A stretch of DNA of 44,524 nucleotides from Pirellula staleyi DSM 6068 (GCA_945900945.1 CAMDKL010000030.1:1-44524); one strand, 5' to 3'; counted from the first letter of the stretch, positions 9,217 to 18,012 are shown. A program made the numbers and translations. The notes: generated by a model not told the origin, from the sequence alone.

Positions 9217-12114
9217 CTATTCCAGGTAACGGAAATCAATGGATGTAAACAAAGAATGGATCATGTTCTGCAGTCTATCCGATTTGTCGATAGCATTTCC
9301 GTTTTGAAGAAATGTCTGGCATGCATGGCGTTCCAATTCGGTTGGCAGTCGACCAAAGCAATCCAAGAAAAGATCGTTTAACCACAACGGCGAGTCATTT
9401 GCCGGATCGAGCTGCAAGTACTTTTCTGACGCGACTTTGGCGCGAGCGGTTACCCAAGGGTTGTTCAGCAGAGCCAAAGCTTGCGTCGCAACGGTGGTTC
9501 GTGGCCGTAGACCGATCGACATGCTGCTATCGGCAAAATCAAAGGCTTCAAAAAGCTCCGGCAGCGAATTTCGAAAAAGCGGCTGATACAGACTTCTCCG
9601 AGTTGACTCGTGATGGTAGTTGTAGTCGGCTTTCGTGTTGCCTCGAATCAACGAACCTCCGGCAGTCAAATCTAGCTCGCCACTTATTGCCAGCATCGCG
9701 TCGCGGATCGATTCTACTGGCAATCTTCGCATGTACCCCCGCCAATACAAACTGTTGGATGGATCCAACCGTTTCTCTAGCTCGCCAGATTCGACAACGC
9801 ATCGGCGATAAGCATTCGACAGCACAATGGTTCGAACCAAATGCTTCGTAGACCATTCGCTGCGAATCAACTCGCTGGCCAACCAATCAAGCAATTCCGG
9901 GTGCGACGGAGCGGTACCTGTTGTACCAAAATTATTGATCGAAGAAACAATTCCTTGGCCCATTAGCCAGCTCCATACGCGATTGGCATAGACCCTAGCT
10001 GTCAGCGGATTATCGGCCGAACTCAGCCAATTTGCCAACTCGATCCGACCGCTCGACTCTGCTGGAATCAGGTTGCCGCTGCTGGTCTTAACCGCAGACA
10101 GGAATCCCCTGGGCGCGATCTCACCGAGGTTATGGACATCCCCACGAATGTGAATCGGTATATCGACCAAAGGACCTTTTTCGATCACCGTCAAGTAAGC
10201 GGGTCTTTGGCCAAGTTGAGTTTCCAATTGCTTCTTTTGTCCCTCAAGCAACTTGAGCTCTTTTTCCAATTTGGAAGCCGCCTTGTTGGCAAGTTCGAGG
10301 ACACCTATATCAAGTGCTTTTGTCACTTCGGCAGCCTTAAGACGGGACTCCGCGGGCAAGAACTGCACTGCGTCAACGATCACGACTCCATCGCTTTGAT
10401 CGTTGGTCACTAAAACGAATGCTTGGCCATCCTTTTCAAAGCGGTATTTACCCAACGAAATCCAAAGACCTTCTTCGGGGGGCTTTTTTTTTTGATCGAT
10501 AACCACTGTCGCTTCTCCGTCCGCGCTGAAAACGCGTGCGATTGCGTTCGATGCACGATTGTCAGACGCAGAATAGGACAAACGAACCTCGTAAGCACCA
10601 GGAGGCAAATTAGGCGGTTCAAAGGTTGCCGTCTTTTTTCCTTTGTCGCTGTTGCCATCGTGGATGTAGCCATCTCCAATAACCGGGCCAATCGCGCTAG
10701 AAACGGTCCAAATCCCAACCAACTTTGCATCGCGGCTATCGACCACGACTCCGGATAGATCGGTTACGGAAATCATGCTTTTTTTTGATGAATCCGCAAT
10801 GGTTGGCGATTTTTTGATCGAAGCAATTCGCTTCGTGACGCCAGTGAGTTGGTCCGATAGTTGCCTAAACCGCGCAGCGTCGTCGTCGGACACGGGCAAT
10901 GGCTGCTCAATCCACTTGGACACGTTGTCATGTTCCAACGAAACGGCAGATCTCAGTATGCCAGCCATGGCATAATAGTCTCGTGTCGGTATCGGATCGA
11001 ACTTGTGATTGTGGCATCGAGCACATCCAATCGTTTGAGCGAGAAACGCGCCTCCGATGACGTCCAGTTGTTCATCGATATAGTCCATCTCAAGCTGCGT
11101 TTTATCTTGTTCTTCTAAATTGGTATTGCCCATGGCAAGAAAACCTGTTGCGACCAACTGCATATGGCGTTGGCGAAGATCATCGTGCTTGAGCAAATCC
11201 CCTGCGACCTGCTCCCGTATCATTTGGTCGAACGGACGGTCTTCCGCAAAAGCCTGAACCAGATAGTCGCGGTATCGCCATGCTTGTGGTAATACAAATC
11301 CTCGGAGTGTTACCGACTCTGCATATCTCGCAACATCCATCCATTTTCTCGCAAAGTTCTCACCGAATTGAGGAGTCTTTAAAAGTCGATCGACTAGACT
11401 TTCATAGTCTAATTCGCCCGAGCCATCGGCTCCTATTAGTCTTCGAATGTCGCGAGCGGATGGCGGTAGTCCAGTCAAGTCAAAATAGAGGCGACGAACC
11501 AACGCGACTTGGCTTGCGCTTTGTGCTGGAACCATCCCATCTTTTGCGAGCCTCGCATCAATGAACTTATCGATTAAACTTGAGCTGCTGTCTACGGATT
11601 CGGACGATGAATTCCTACTTGACAAACTACGATAAGCCCAATGGTCTTGAGCTCGATCAACTGGCAATCCAGTGATCGATGACTTTTCCGCAACTAGACC
11701 AACACGTGGATCAAACGCACCATCGGCGATCCATTTTGAAAATACCTCGACTACATCAAGAGGTAATTTGCTTTTCGGAGGCATTTGCAATTTCGCGTCT
11801 TCATATCGTATCGCTTTCAGTAGGCGGCTACCGTCGACGTTACCTGGAATGATGGATGGACCGGAATCTCCTCCAGCTTGCCAACCGGCAAACGAGTCCA
11901 ACAGCAGCCCACCGCTTGCCTCTGTCGCCGTGGAATGACACTCCAGGCAGTGCTTTATTAACGCAGGCCGAATCTTATTTTCAAAGAAATGGGCCTGTTC
12001 GCGTTGCTTGTCCTGGCCCTCGTCGGCAACCGACCAAGGCAAATGAACCATCAGCGATGTCCAGCCAAGGACAAGCAAGATCGCCCGAACAGACGTAATA
12101 GGAAGGTATACCAT
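9217..12114 (-). CDS. PSCyt1-DUF1549-DUF1553 protein with inserted golvesin-like domain
   Basis: This is a 965-residue secreted multidomain protein. After a signal peptide (about residues 1-30), HCLECH is the CxxCH motif of the planctomycete cytochrome C-like domain. A DUF1549 domain follows (LIDKFIDARL; LYFDLTGLPP; FARKWMDVARY), with a second cysteine motif CARCHNHKFDPI. In the middle, GDGYIHDGNSDKGKKTATF and PGAYEVRLSYS look like a golvesin/XLY-type beta-sandwich. The C-terminal half is DUF1553 (NPLTARVYANRVWSWLMGQG; TKHLVRTIVLSNAYRR). It heads the sulfatase block, and such proteins are common beside polysaccharide degradation genes. Its exact function is not known. It may bind heme, but that is inferred from the motifs only. 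Confidence 0.92.
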   Translation of the reverse strand: MVYLPITSVRAILLVLGWTSLMVHLPWSVADEGQDKQREQAHFFENKIRPALIKHCLECHSTATEASGGLLLDSFAGWQAGGDSGPSIIPGNVDGSRLLKAIRYEDAKLQMPPKSKLPLDVVEVFSKWIADGAFDPRVGLVAEKSSITGLPVDRAQDHWAYRSLSSRNSSSESVDSSSSLIDKFIDARLAKDGMVPAQSASQVALVRRLYFDLTGLPPSARDIRRLIGADGSGELDYESLVDRLLKTPQFGENFARKWMDVARYAESVTLRGFVLPQAWRYRDYLVQAFAEDRPFDQMIREQVAGDLLKHDDLRQRHMQLVATGFLAMGNTNLEEQDKTQLEMDYIDEQLDVIGGAFLAQTIGCARCHNHKFDPIPTRDYYAMAGILRSAVSLEHDNVSKWIEQPLPVSDDDAARFRQLSDQLTGVTKRIASIKKSPTIADSSKKSMISVTDLSGVVVDSRDAKLVGIWTVSSAIGPVIGDGYIHDGNSDKGKKTATFEPPNLPPGAYEVRLSYSASDNRASNAIARVFSADGEATVVIDQKKKPPEEGLWISLGKYRFEKDGQAFVLVTNDQSDGVVIVDAVQFLPAESRLKAAEVTKALDIGVLELANKAASKLEKELKLLEGQKKQLETQLGQRPAYLTVIEKGPLVDIPIHIRGDVHNLGEIAPRGFLSAVKTSSGNLIPAESSGRIELANWLSSADNPLTARVYANRVWSWLMGQGIVSSINNFGTTGTAPSHPELLDWLASELIRSEWSTKHLVRTIVLSNAYRRCVVESGELEKRLDPSNSLYWRGYMRRLPVESIRDAMLAISGELDLTAGGSLIRGNTKADYNYHHESTRRSLYQPLFRNSLPELFEAFDFADSSMSIGLRPRTTVATQALALLNNPWVTARAKVASEKYLQLDPANDSPLWLNDLFLDCFGRLPTELERHACQTFLQNGNAIDKSDRLQNMIHSLFTSIDFRYLE

Positions 12115-12182
12115 TGGATCGATATAAAGGGTGCGGGTTTAATCGTAGCAGCCGGATGCCAGTTTTCACTACGGAACTGGTT

Positions 12183-12356
12183 TCATGGCGACTTGATTTG
12201 CAATGCTAAACCAATAGCTTTTGCAACGTTCTCGTCGAGTTTCTGGGAACCCTCATCTGTAAAGTGCAAGACGTTCGGCTTTTGCAGTTTATCGACTTTC
12301 GATGCCATAGCCGCATTAAGATCATTAATTGTAATTGAAAGAGCGTTGCAATATGC
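12183..12356 (-). pseudogene. C-terminal remnant of an SGNH/GDSL hydrolase
   Basis: Read on the minus strand, this stretch encodes AYCNALSITINDLNAAM followed by KPNVLHFTDEGSQKLDENVA and a stop codon. The pattern INDL...HFT-x-EG, with Asp and His 20-25 residues apart near a C-terminus, is typical of SGNH/GDSL esterases such as rhamnogalacturonan acetylesterase-like enzymes. The rest of the gene is gone: upstream codons stop making sense and the lipoprotein gene ends at 12390. I read it as the tail of a lost carbohydrate esterase that once stood at the head of the sulfatase block. Confidence 0.6.
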
Positions 12357-12389
12357 AGTGCAACGACAGCGAAGTTTCGCAACGGAATT

Positions 12390-12821
12390 TTATTTAACGT
12401 TGAAATCTTTGGTTCCATCTTTCTTAAGCAAATCCTCCGAAACAGTATATTCCGTAAATAAAGCACCCGGCATAGCGACTTCCTTTGCGCCACTCCCTTT
12501 GCCTGTCGCACTCGCATCGTATCCGCGAATACGAACGACATGAGGCCCACCTAATACACCAGTACCATCCTCGTTGCGAGTGTCGTATTTGCCGTTTTCA
12601 ATTTTGCAAATCCCCGGTCCTCCGGAATTTCCTTTCGTAGTATCCGGTTCGAAAATTAGATAGCCTAATGGAACGGGCGCGCCGTTGTAGGTAACATTTC
12701 CGGACAGATGATACCGTTGTTCGACACCGCAGCCTCCCAGAAAAAGACTGGTTGACATCAACAAAGCTAGAACCAAGAAGCGGTTTGCTTTCTTGCCAAT
12801 AGAGTTCAGATCGATCCACAT
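12390..12821 (-). CDS. Small lipoprotein of the DUF1559-associated type
   Basis: This is a predicted lipoprotein of about 143 residues. I start at the ATG at 12821 because MWIDLNSIGKKANRF leads into a hydrophobic segment and the lipobox F-L-G-G-C, with the lipidated Cys near residue 31. An ATG at 12869 is further upstream. YHLSGNVTYNGAPVPLG is a transthyretin/carboxypeptidase-regulatory-like beta motif common in small planctomycete lipoproteins. The gene lies 60 bases after a DUF1559 gene on the same strand. Such pairs are very common in these bacteria. The role of this pair is not known, though a cell-surface role is likely. Confidence 0.8.
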   Translation of the reverse strand: MWIDLNSIGKKANRFLVLALLMSTSLFLGGCGVEQRYHLSGNVTYNGAPVPLGYLIFEPDTTKGNSGGPGICKIENGKYDTRNEDGTGVLGGPHVVRIRGYDASATGKGSGAKEVAMPGALFTEYTVSEDLLKKDGTKDFNVK

Positions 12822-12881
12822 AATCGGTTTTTTCAAGTTACGTGATAGGGAAACGAAAAGGAAATTCATTGCGAAAACAAA

Positions 12882-13823
12882 TTACTCGATATTTGAAACC
12901 TCGCCACCATTTCGGCTCGCGATCGAACGGTAAGCCGACATGTCAACAGTTTGCGATACAAACTGCACCGACCCGTCTCCACGCACAAACTGAGCGCCAC
13001 CCGTATGCTCGCTTCCAAACGAAGCGTCATTCCATAAAAGCGAAAATTTGGAATTGATGGGGTAGGTTACGTTCTTGGCGGTGTACAGCAAAGTCCCGCG
13101 GGTGTCTGAATACCAGCCACGAGTAAATGGACGCCAGAACTGGTAGCCTCTCCACGAAAACTCGCCAACCATTATTGTATTCGACGTTCCATCCGTCATC
13201 CCGCCAATTGGGTTCCTGCCGCAAATAAACTTGGTTGCAGATACCTGCGTGAGATTGCCAAACGCTCCTTGAGTACAAGCCGGACCAAAACTGTTGGCAA
13301 CCGTGTTCCCTAGACTCGTGTAGGGTTGGTTGCCGTTCGAGGTGTTGTTGCCGTATGGCCCCAAAATTGCGTGATAGTGCATGGTCCTAACAGTTGACTC
13401 GTTTATGTCGGCGGCGGCGGTTAAATTGAATACCGAAAATAATGAATCGGCGACAGCGCTCGGGCACTGGTAGGAGGGGATGACGGCAGTCTGTACTGCC
13501 TTAATTCGAAGCTTGGCATTCCAAGACCCCTGTGAAAAATCGAACTGATTATGCAGACTTGTCTGTTCGATATAGGGCAGCATCATCACCGTCCATGACA
13601 TTTCATTGGTGTCGACTCCGCAGGGCGGAAACGTCTTGTAAGCGCTTTCGTAGTTGTGCAATCCCAACCCAACTTGCTTCAAATTGTTTGAGCATTGCAT
13701 TCGTCTTGCAGCTTCGCGAGCCGCTTGCACCGCAGGCAAAAGTAGCCCAACTAAAATCCCGATGATCGCGATCACAACAAGCAATTCAACTAGCGTAAAT
13801 CCGCTTCGACGACGTACTCTCAT
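12882..13823 (-). CDS. DUF1559 protein with type IV pilin-like leader
   Basis: This is a protein of about 313 residues of the DUF1559 family. I chose the start at 13823 because MRVRRRSGFTLVELL is a textbook prepilin cleavage and methylation motif (G/F-T-L-V-E-L-L), followed by a hydrophobic helix. The longer frame from 13910 adds 29 residues that do not fit. Family marks include AAREAARRMQCSNNLKQVGL, LHNYESAYKTFPP and, near the C-terminus, HTGGAQFVRGDGSVQF, the H-X9-DG signature. These proteins are exported and found in large paralogous sets in planctomycetes. They may be pseudopilins or surface proteins. It is the first gene of a two-gene unit with the lipoprotein downstream. Confidence 0.93.
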   Translation of the reverse strand: MRVRRRSGFTLVELLVVIAIIGILVGLLLPAVQAAREAARRMQCSNNLKQVGLGLHNYESAYKTFPPCGVDTNEMSWTVMMLPYIEQTSLHNQFDFSQGSWNAKLRIKAVQTAVIPSYQCPSAVADSLFSVFNLTAAADINESTVRTMHYHAILGPYGNNTSNGNQPYTSLGNTVANSFGPACTQGAFGNLTQVSATKFICGRNPIGGMTDGTSNTIMVGEFSWRGYQFWRPFTRGWYSDTRGTLLYTAKNVTYPINSKFSLLWNDASFGSEHTGGAQFVRGDGSVQFVSQTVDMSAYRSIASRNGGEVSNIE

Positions 13824-14124
13824 ATCCCATCTCCAAAAAAATCGACCTTGCGCAAGATAAAGAAGAAACCACCTCACCGGTAATGTCCTGAATTCAATAT
13901 TTCTTAACAATCGTTGTTGTCAAAAATCCCATTATTGGCATTTTAGTGAGTTGGGTGGTCACGTTCGTGCCAAAATCTCAAAGTAGCATTTTTTCAGAAA
14001 AAATTGCCGTTGAGTCCGTCGCAATTGTTTAGATTGGGAAGGTTGCCGCCATTATTGCTATCCAATCTCGGTGCACGTCAACTCGGAAAGTCGTTTGTTT
14101 CACAGGTCAAAGGGTTTTTAATTC
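13824..14124. promoter_or_regulatory. Divergent intergenic region between DUF1559 and ECF sigma genes
   Basis: About 300 bases separate two diverging genes, so promoters for both should lie here. It is AT-rich around 13985-14010, where GCATTTTTT and AAAAAATTGC form an inverted repeat. I could not identify convincing -35/-10 boxes. Confidence 0.4.
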
Positions 14125-14664
14125 GTGACAGAAATTCGTCTCTCCCAACGCGACTGTGTTCATTCACTCTTTTTGCAGCATTCCCCAGAGCTGCGAGGTT
14201 TCATTTTGAGCCTATTGCCGATCCACGGACGCGCCGATGACGTACTTCAAGAGACATTCTTGACCGTATCAAGAAAGGCGGACGACTTTGTGCCGAGTAC
14301 CAATTTTGTCGCATGGGCATGCAGCATCGCCAAGTACAAGGTTTTAGAAGATTGCAAACGCTACGCAAATTGCGTTCAGACTTTGGCTCCTGAAGTGATC
14401 CAGGCAATATGCGTGGTAAGGCCCGACACCAACCCCACTATTGAGGAAGCGAGACTGGACGCATTAAAAGGGTGTGTCTCGAAACTTTCGCCTCAAATGA
14501 TGCGCGCTATCGAACTGCGTTACTCCCGAGCTCATAAGCCCTCCGAGATTGCAGAATTGCTTGGCTGGACCACTGACTCCGTCTATGTCGTCCTTTCGCG
14601 GGCACGCAATGCGTTGCAAAAATGCATCCAAGTTCAAATGGAAACAAGCGGCAAGTACATATGA
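14125..14664 (+). CDS. ECF-type RNA polymerase sigma factor
   Basis: This is a 179-residue extracytoplasmic-function sigma factor. It starts with GTG at 14125. Region 2 is visible in HGRADDVLQETFLTVSRKAD with FVAWACSIAKYKVLEDCKR. Region 4 is visible in LSPQMMRAIELRYSRAH, KPSEIAELLGWTTDSVYVV and LSRARNALQKC, the helix-turn-helix that reads the -35 box. It resembles the Rhodopirellula/Verrucomicrobium ECF group. Its stop codon overlaps the ATG of the next gene (ATGA at 14661-14664), which is a FecR/LamG membrane protein and the likely anti-sigma partner. The signal sensed is unknown. Confidence 0.93.
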   Translation: MTEIRLSQRDCVHSLFLQHSPELRGFILSLLPIHGRADDVLQETFLTVSRKADDFVPSTNFVAWACSIAKYKVLEDCKRYANCVQTLAPEVIQAICVVRPDTNPTIEEARLDALKGCVSKLSPQMMRAIELRYSRAHKPSEIAELLGWTTDSVYVVLSRARNALQKCIQVQMETSGKYI

Positions 14665-16329
14665 TTACCGAACGCCTGAACCAACTTTTGGATCTCTACT
14701 TTGATGAAGGACTTGACTCCAATACCAAAATAGAGATTAGAGCGGTTTCTACTGGCTTGGCCGCAGGCTCGAAGTCATTTTTGGGAACGCGCCAAGATCA
14801 ACAGCCTACTTAGGCAATTTGGGCAAGAAAGCTGGGGACAATCAAAAGTCCATTTGACGGATACCATTCCTCTCGAAGTGGTTGCAAATTCAAAATGGCT
14901 CCAATCGATAACTGTACCCCTTTGCATTTTAGCTATCGTATTGCTTATTGTGGCAGGAAACTCGTTCGTGCATCGCAGCAGAGATTCCTCAATCACTTCG
15001 GCGCAAACACGACAAAAAGATGAAATGGCAATTGCATCGTTGCCTCAACCTCCCAAAAAATGGGTTGCGGTTTTGCGCAAAGCAATCGATGTTCAATGGC
15101 AAGACGAGTCAAATTCTCCCAACGTTGGTGAACCCTTGGCAGCCGGACGATTTCTGTTCAATCAAGGACTGATTGAAATTCAAACATATCGTGGGGCCAA
15201 ACTCTTGCTGGAAGGACCCGCGGATATAGAACTGGTTAGCGATATGGTGGTGAGATGCCAACTCGGTCGCTTGCGAGTTGATGTGCCACCGCCAGCCCAT
15301 GGCTTTCTCGTTGACTCGCCTTTGGTCAATGTAGTTGATCGTGGCACTTCCTTCGCAATGCACGTGAGTGGTCATCAATTGACCGAGGTACACGTCATCA
15401 CAGGCATGGTCGAGTTGCACTCTCAGACCCATTCATCACAGCTTCGCGAGCTTCGAGAGGGAGAGTCGATCAGCGTAGTTCCGCAAGGTAGGTTTCAAGA
15501 TATCCCATCAGAAACGAGCACGTTCCCTACAGAATCTCAAACGGATGCACGGACGCGCGCCGCAAACGATCAATTGTTTAATGCATGGAAACAGCAACGT
15601 GACCTTGTTTCCAAGGATCCAAGCTGCTTACTCTATTTCGATTTTGATGACCCAGTGGTTCAAGATACCGTTCTCAGCAATATTTCGTATGGCAGTTCGA
15701 AAGGGAAGGAAGGGACGATTATTGGTTGTGAATGGAGCGAAGGGCGTTGGCCTGGTAAACGGGCACTTGAGTTCAAAAGTATTTCCGATCGAGTGCGATT
15801 TTCCGTTCCTGGTCGGCACAGGTCACTCACGTGTTTGGCCTCGGTACGACTTGATTCGCTCGATAACGCATTCAACGCACTTCTGATGTCCGGCGACGCA
15901 GTGGTCGGAGAGATTCAATGGCAATTTTCATTTACCGAATCCGATGGTGGAGGTCGAATGCGAACCGCCCGCCGCTTTCGAGATGGCTGGGGATTTACCG
16001 AAGACTATGTGAGCGAACCGATTTTTCGGCGTGAACGATTTGGAACATGGCTACAAGTTGCGATTGTCCATGACATGGAGAGCGGTCAATTTCGCCAGTA
16101 CCTCGATGGCAAACTGATCGCGACAGGCAATTCCGTCTCAAACGAGCTTGACGATGCTTTGTTCCTGCATACCGGCGATCTGGAACTTGGAAATTGGACT
16201 CCAAAACAAGGGCAGTCGGTTAAACCAATACGCCATTTTTGCGGTGGGATCGATGAGTTCGCGATGTTCGAACGTGCGCTGACCTCAGAGGAAATCCAAG
16301 AGTACTACCGATTGGCTTGGCGACCTTGA
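14661..16329 (+). CDS. FecR/LamG anti-sigma-type membrane protein, broken by a +1 frameshift
   Basis: The gene starts at the ATG overlapping the sigma stop. Its first 25 codons (MITERLNQLLDLYFDEGLDS) match the N-terminus of planctomycete anti-sigma regulators, but this frame stops at 14813. From about 14740 the +1 frame reads ERFLLAWPQARSHFWERAKI and NSLLRQFGQESWGQ, the expected continuation, and runs to 16329. One surplus base at about 14736-14742 explains this. The downstream part has a transmembrane segment (ITVPLCILAIVLLIVAG), a FecR domain (GAKLLLEGPADIELVS; DRGTSFAM) and a C-terminal LamG-like domain (FGTWLQVAIVHD; CGGIDEFAMFERALT). Downstream translation could also start at a TTG at 14854. 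The shift may be a mutation, a read error or, less likely, programmed. Confidence 0.8.
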
Positions 16330-16446
16330 AAAGGAATCCGTATCGATCTCACATAAAGCGGCCAATCGATAGAATCCATGCCAGTGATAGCAAATTTATG
16401 GTTGTCGTAACGACTGCTGAGCCAACTGCGAAGATTTCCGAGTAGC

Positions 16447-17238
16447 CTATCCTAAGCCATTGGCAATAATGCCAGCCAAGTATCCAGCCTTGAAACCTGC
16501 GTCGATGTTCACAACTGCAACGTTGGAAGCGCAGCTATTGAGCATGCCCAACAAGGCGGCTAATCCGGAAAAATTTGCACCGTAGCCAACACTGGTAGGT
16601 ACCGCGATTACCGGACATCGAACGTGCCCGGCTAGGACGCTAGGTAATGCCCCCTCCATGCCTGCGACGCAAACGATTGCATCCATCGTTTGCAGCTTTG
16701 GAACCTGGGACATGAGTCGATAGGGACCTGCAACACCGATATCCTGTATCATTGTTGCTGGGACTCCCATCCAAGCAAGTGTTTCAATCGCTTCGATCGC
16801 GATAGGCTCGTCAGTGGTTCCTGCGCTGACCACAGCCACGGTTCCTTGTTTTCGATTGTTTTTCGGTACAATGTCCGCGGGAGCAATCGGAGTCGCTTGA
16901 CGCGCGATTCGTAGGGTTCGCCCGATGTGGCTCCATCGGGTAAAGGTAAACATTTCGGTGAGCGTACGGACTTGCTCTGGAGTGACTCGGGTGACTAGTA
17001 CTTCATCGTTGTCGGCCAGAAGCGCTTCCGCAACTATGCGAATAGAGTCTGGGGATTTGCTTGACCCATAGATAACCTCGGGGTAGCCACAACGTCGCTT
17101 ACGATCTAGATCAGGCGTTACTGAACCTTTCATCTGAACGGCTGCTTCGAGGATTCTCTGTCCCAGTTCGATTGGCGAGAGACTGCCGGTCTGGAACGCA
17201 GACCAAATGCGTTGAATTTCTTCGTTTTCGGAAGGCAT
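16447..17238 (-). CDS. larB: LarB, pyridinium-3,5-biscarboxylic acid mononucleotide synthase
   Basis: This is a 263-residue LarB protein, similar in fold to AIR carboxylase (PurE). LarB carboxylates and hydrolyses nicotinic acid adenine dinucleotide in the first step of nickel-pincer nucleotide cofactor synthesis. Family motifs visible are GYPEVIYG, VAVVSAGTTDEPIAIEA, DIGVAGPYRLM, VCVAGMEGALPSVLAGHV, PVIAVPTSVGYGANFSGLAA and CASNVAVVNIDAGFKAGYLA. The start ATG at 17238 gives MPSENEEIQRIW, matching the usual length. The partners larC and larE, and a larA racemase, are not in this window. A pyroglutamyl peptidase gene lies upstream on the same strand, separated by a 26-bp tandem repeat. Confidence 0.93.
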   Translation of the reverse strand: MPSENEEIQRIWSAFQTGSLSPIELGQRILEAAVQMKGSVTPDLDRKRRCGYPEVIYGSSKSPDSIRIVAEALLADNDEVLVTRVTPEQVRTLTEMFTFTRWSHIGRTLRIARQATPIAPADIVPKNNRKQGTVAVVSAGTTDEPIAIEAIETLAWMGVPATMIQDIGVAGPYRLMSQVPKLQTMDAIVCVAGMEGALPSVLAGHVRCPVIAVPTSVGYGANFSGLAALLGMLNSCASNVAVVNIDAGFKAGYLAGIIANGLG

Positions 17239-17267
17239 GGTGAGATTGGCAGTTAAGGATGAGGGGT

Positions 17268-17319
17268 AAAAGCGAGGGGTTAGGGCGAGGGTTAAAAGTG
17301 AGGGGTTAGGGCGAGGGGT
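17268..17319. repeat. Tandem 26-bp repeat, two copies
   Basis: Two adjacent 26-base units, at 17268-17293 and 17294-17319, share the pattern AAAAG-C/T-GAGGGGTTAGGG followed by CGAGGG. They lie in the gap between larB and the peptidase gene. The G-rich run could form a structured mRNA or simply be a slippage product. Confidence 0.75.
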
Positions 17320-17376
17320 GGCCAGCGGCTGCGCCGGTTAAACTTGCTTCAAGACGGACCGCTATGGTTTGGCCGC

Positions 17377-18012
17377 TTATGCCTCACTTTTGGATAAGAG
17401 GATCAAGTCGAGGATTCGACCGATGGCCTCGGCAGACTGTTCGCGAGGCATAGACGGCAGATCGCGGCGACTGTGAAGCACTTGCTCAGGCGTGAGAGGT
17501 ATGTGCACGAAACCAATAGAACACGATCGTTCATGCACTTCATGCCAATGATGGGTCAAGTACATCGCAGCGTTGCAAAGGTAAGTGCCAGCATGGAATG
17601 ATACCGAACAAGGTATCCCGCTGGATCGCAACTCCAGATTCCAATGATCTAAGGGAAATTTAGTCCGGTAGGCTACTGGCGCATTCGGGACGAGTGGACC
17701 AAAAAAATCGCCTGCCGCTTCGGTCATTCCAGCCACGTTGACTGCGATTGCCTCCATTTGCACACGGCTAATTCCCGGGGCTTGCCCAAGGTGTAAAACA
17801 GCGTCAAATCCGAGAGTAAGATCCTTTTCGAGTCGCGACTGTAGCTGGCTCAAATCGACTGGATATCGGCGAGTCGTCACCCCCGTTGGGAGGCCGCGAT
17901 GGTGGAGAAACGAGACCAACGCCTCCCAACTGGAATTCTGCTCCCAAGTGTCGTAAGGTTCGAAGGCTGTCAACAAAACTCGCAATTCAGTCCTCAGGGT
18001 CGAAAGTCTCAA
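17377..18012 (-). CDS. pcp: Pyroglutamyl-peptidase I (pyrrolidone-carboxylate peptidase)
   Basis: This is a 211-residue peptidase of family C15, which removes N-terminal pyroglutamate from peptides in the cytoplasm. The core begins VLLTAFEPYDTWEQNSSW. The catalytic Glu lies in RVQMEAIAVN, the catalytic Cys in FHAGTYLCNAAMY and the catalytic His in GFVHIPLTPEQ, in the normal order and spacing. There is no ATG. The frame opens with TTG at 18012, and a second TTG shortly before VLLTAFEP is another candidate. It is co-oriented with larB, but there is no known functional link between the two. Confidence 0.88.
   Translation of the reverse strand: MRLSTLRTELRVLLTAFEPYDTWEQNSSWEALVSFLHHRGLPTGVTTRRYPVDLSQLQSRLEKDLTLGFDAVLHLGQAPGISRVQMEAIAVNVAGMTEAAGDFFGPLVPNAPVAYRTKFPLDHWNLELRSSGIPCSVSFHAGTYLCNAAMYLTHHWHEVHERSCSIGFVHIPLTPEQVLHSRRDLPSMPREQSAEAIGRILDLILLSKSEA

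Noticed and set aside
11989-12543. 184-codon plus-strand frame running over the DUF1553 start, the GDSL relic and the lipoprotein
   Set aside because: The minus-strand genes at this place are well supported, and this frame has no signal, motif or start context.
14725-14760. Programmed +1 ribosomal frameshift in the anti-sigma gene
   Set aside because: No slippery codon-stop combination or downstream structure is apparent. A simple indel or read error is more likely, though not excluded.
14661-14813. Short ORF as an independent 50-residue protein after the sigma gene
   Set aside because: Its first half matches the anti-sigma N-terminus and its continuation is found in the +1 frame, so it is one half of a frameshifted gene.
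17268-17319. CRISPR-like direct repeats
   Set aside because: There are only two units, directly adjacent and without spacers, and no cas genes lie in the window.
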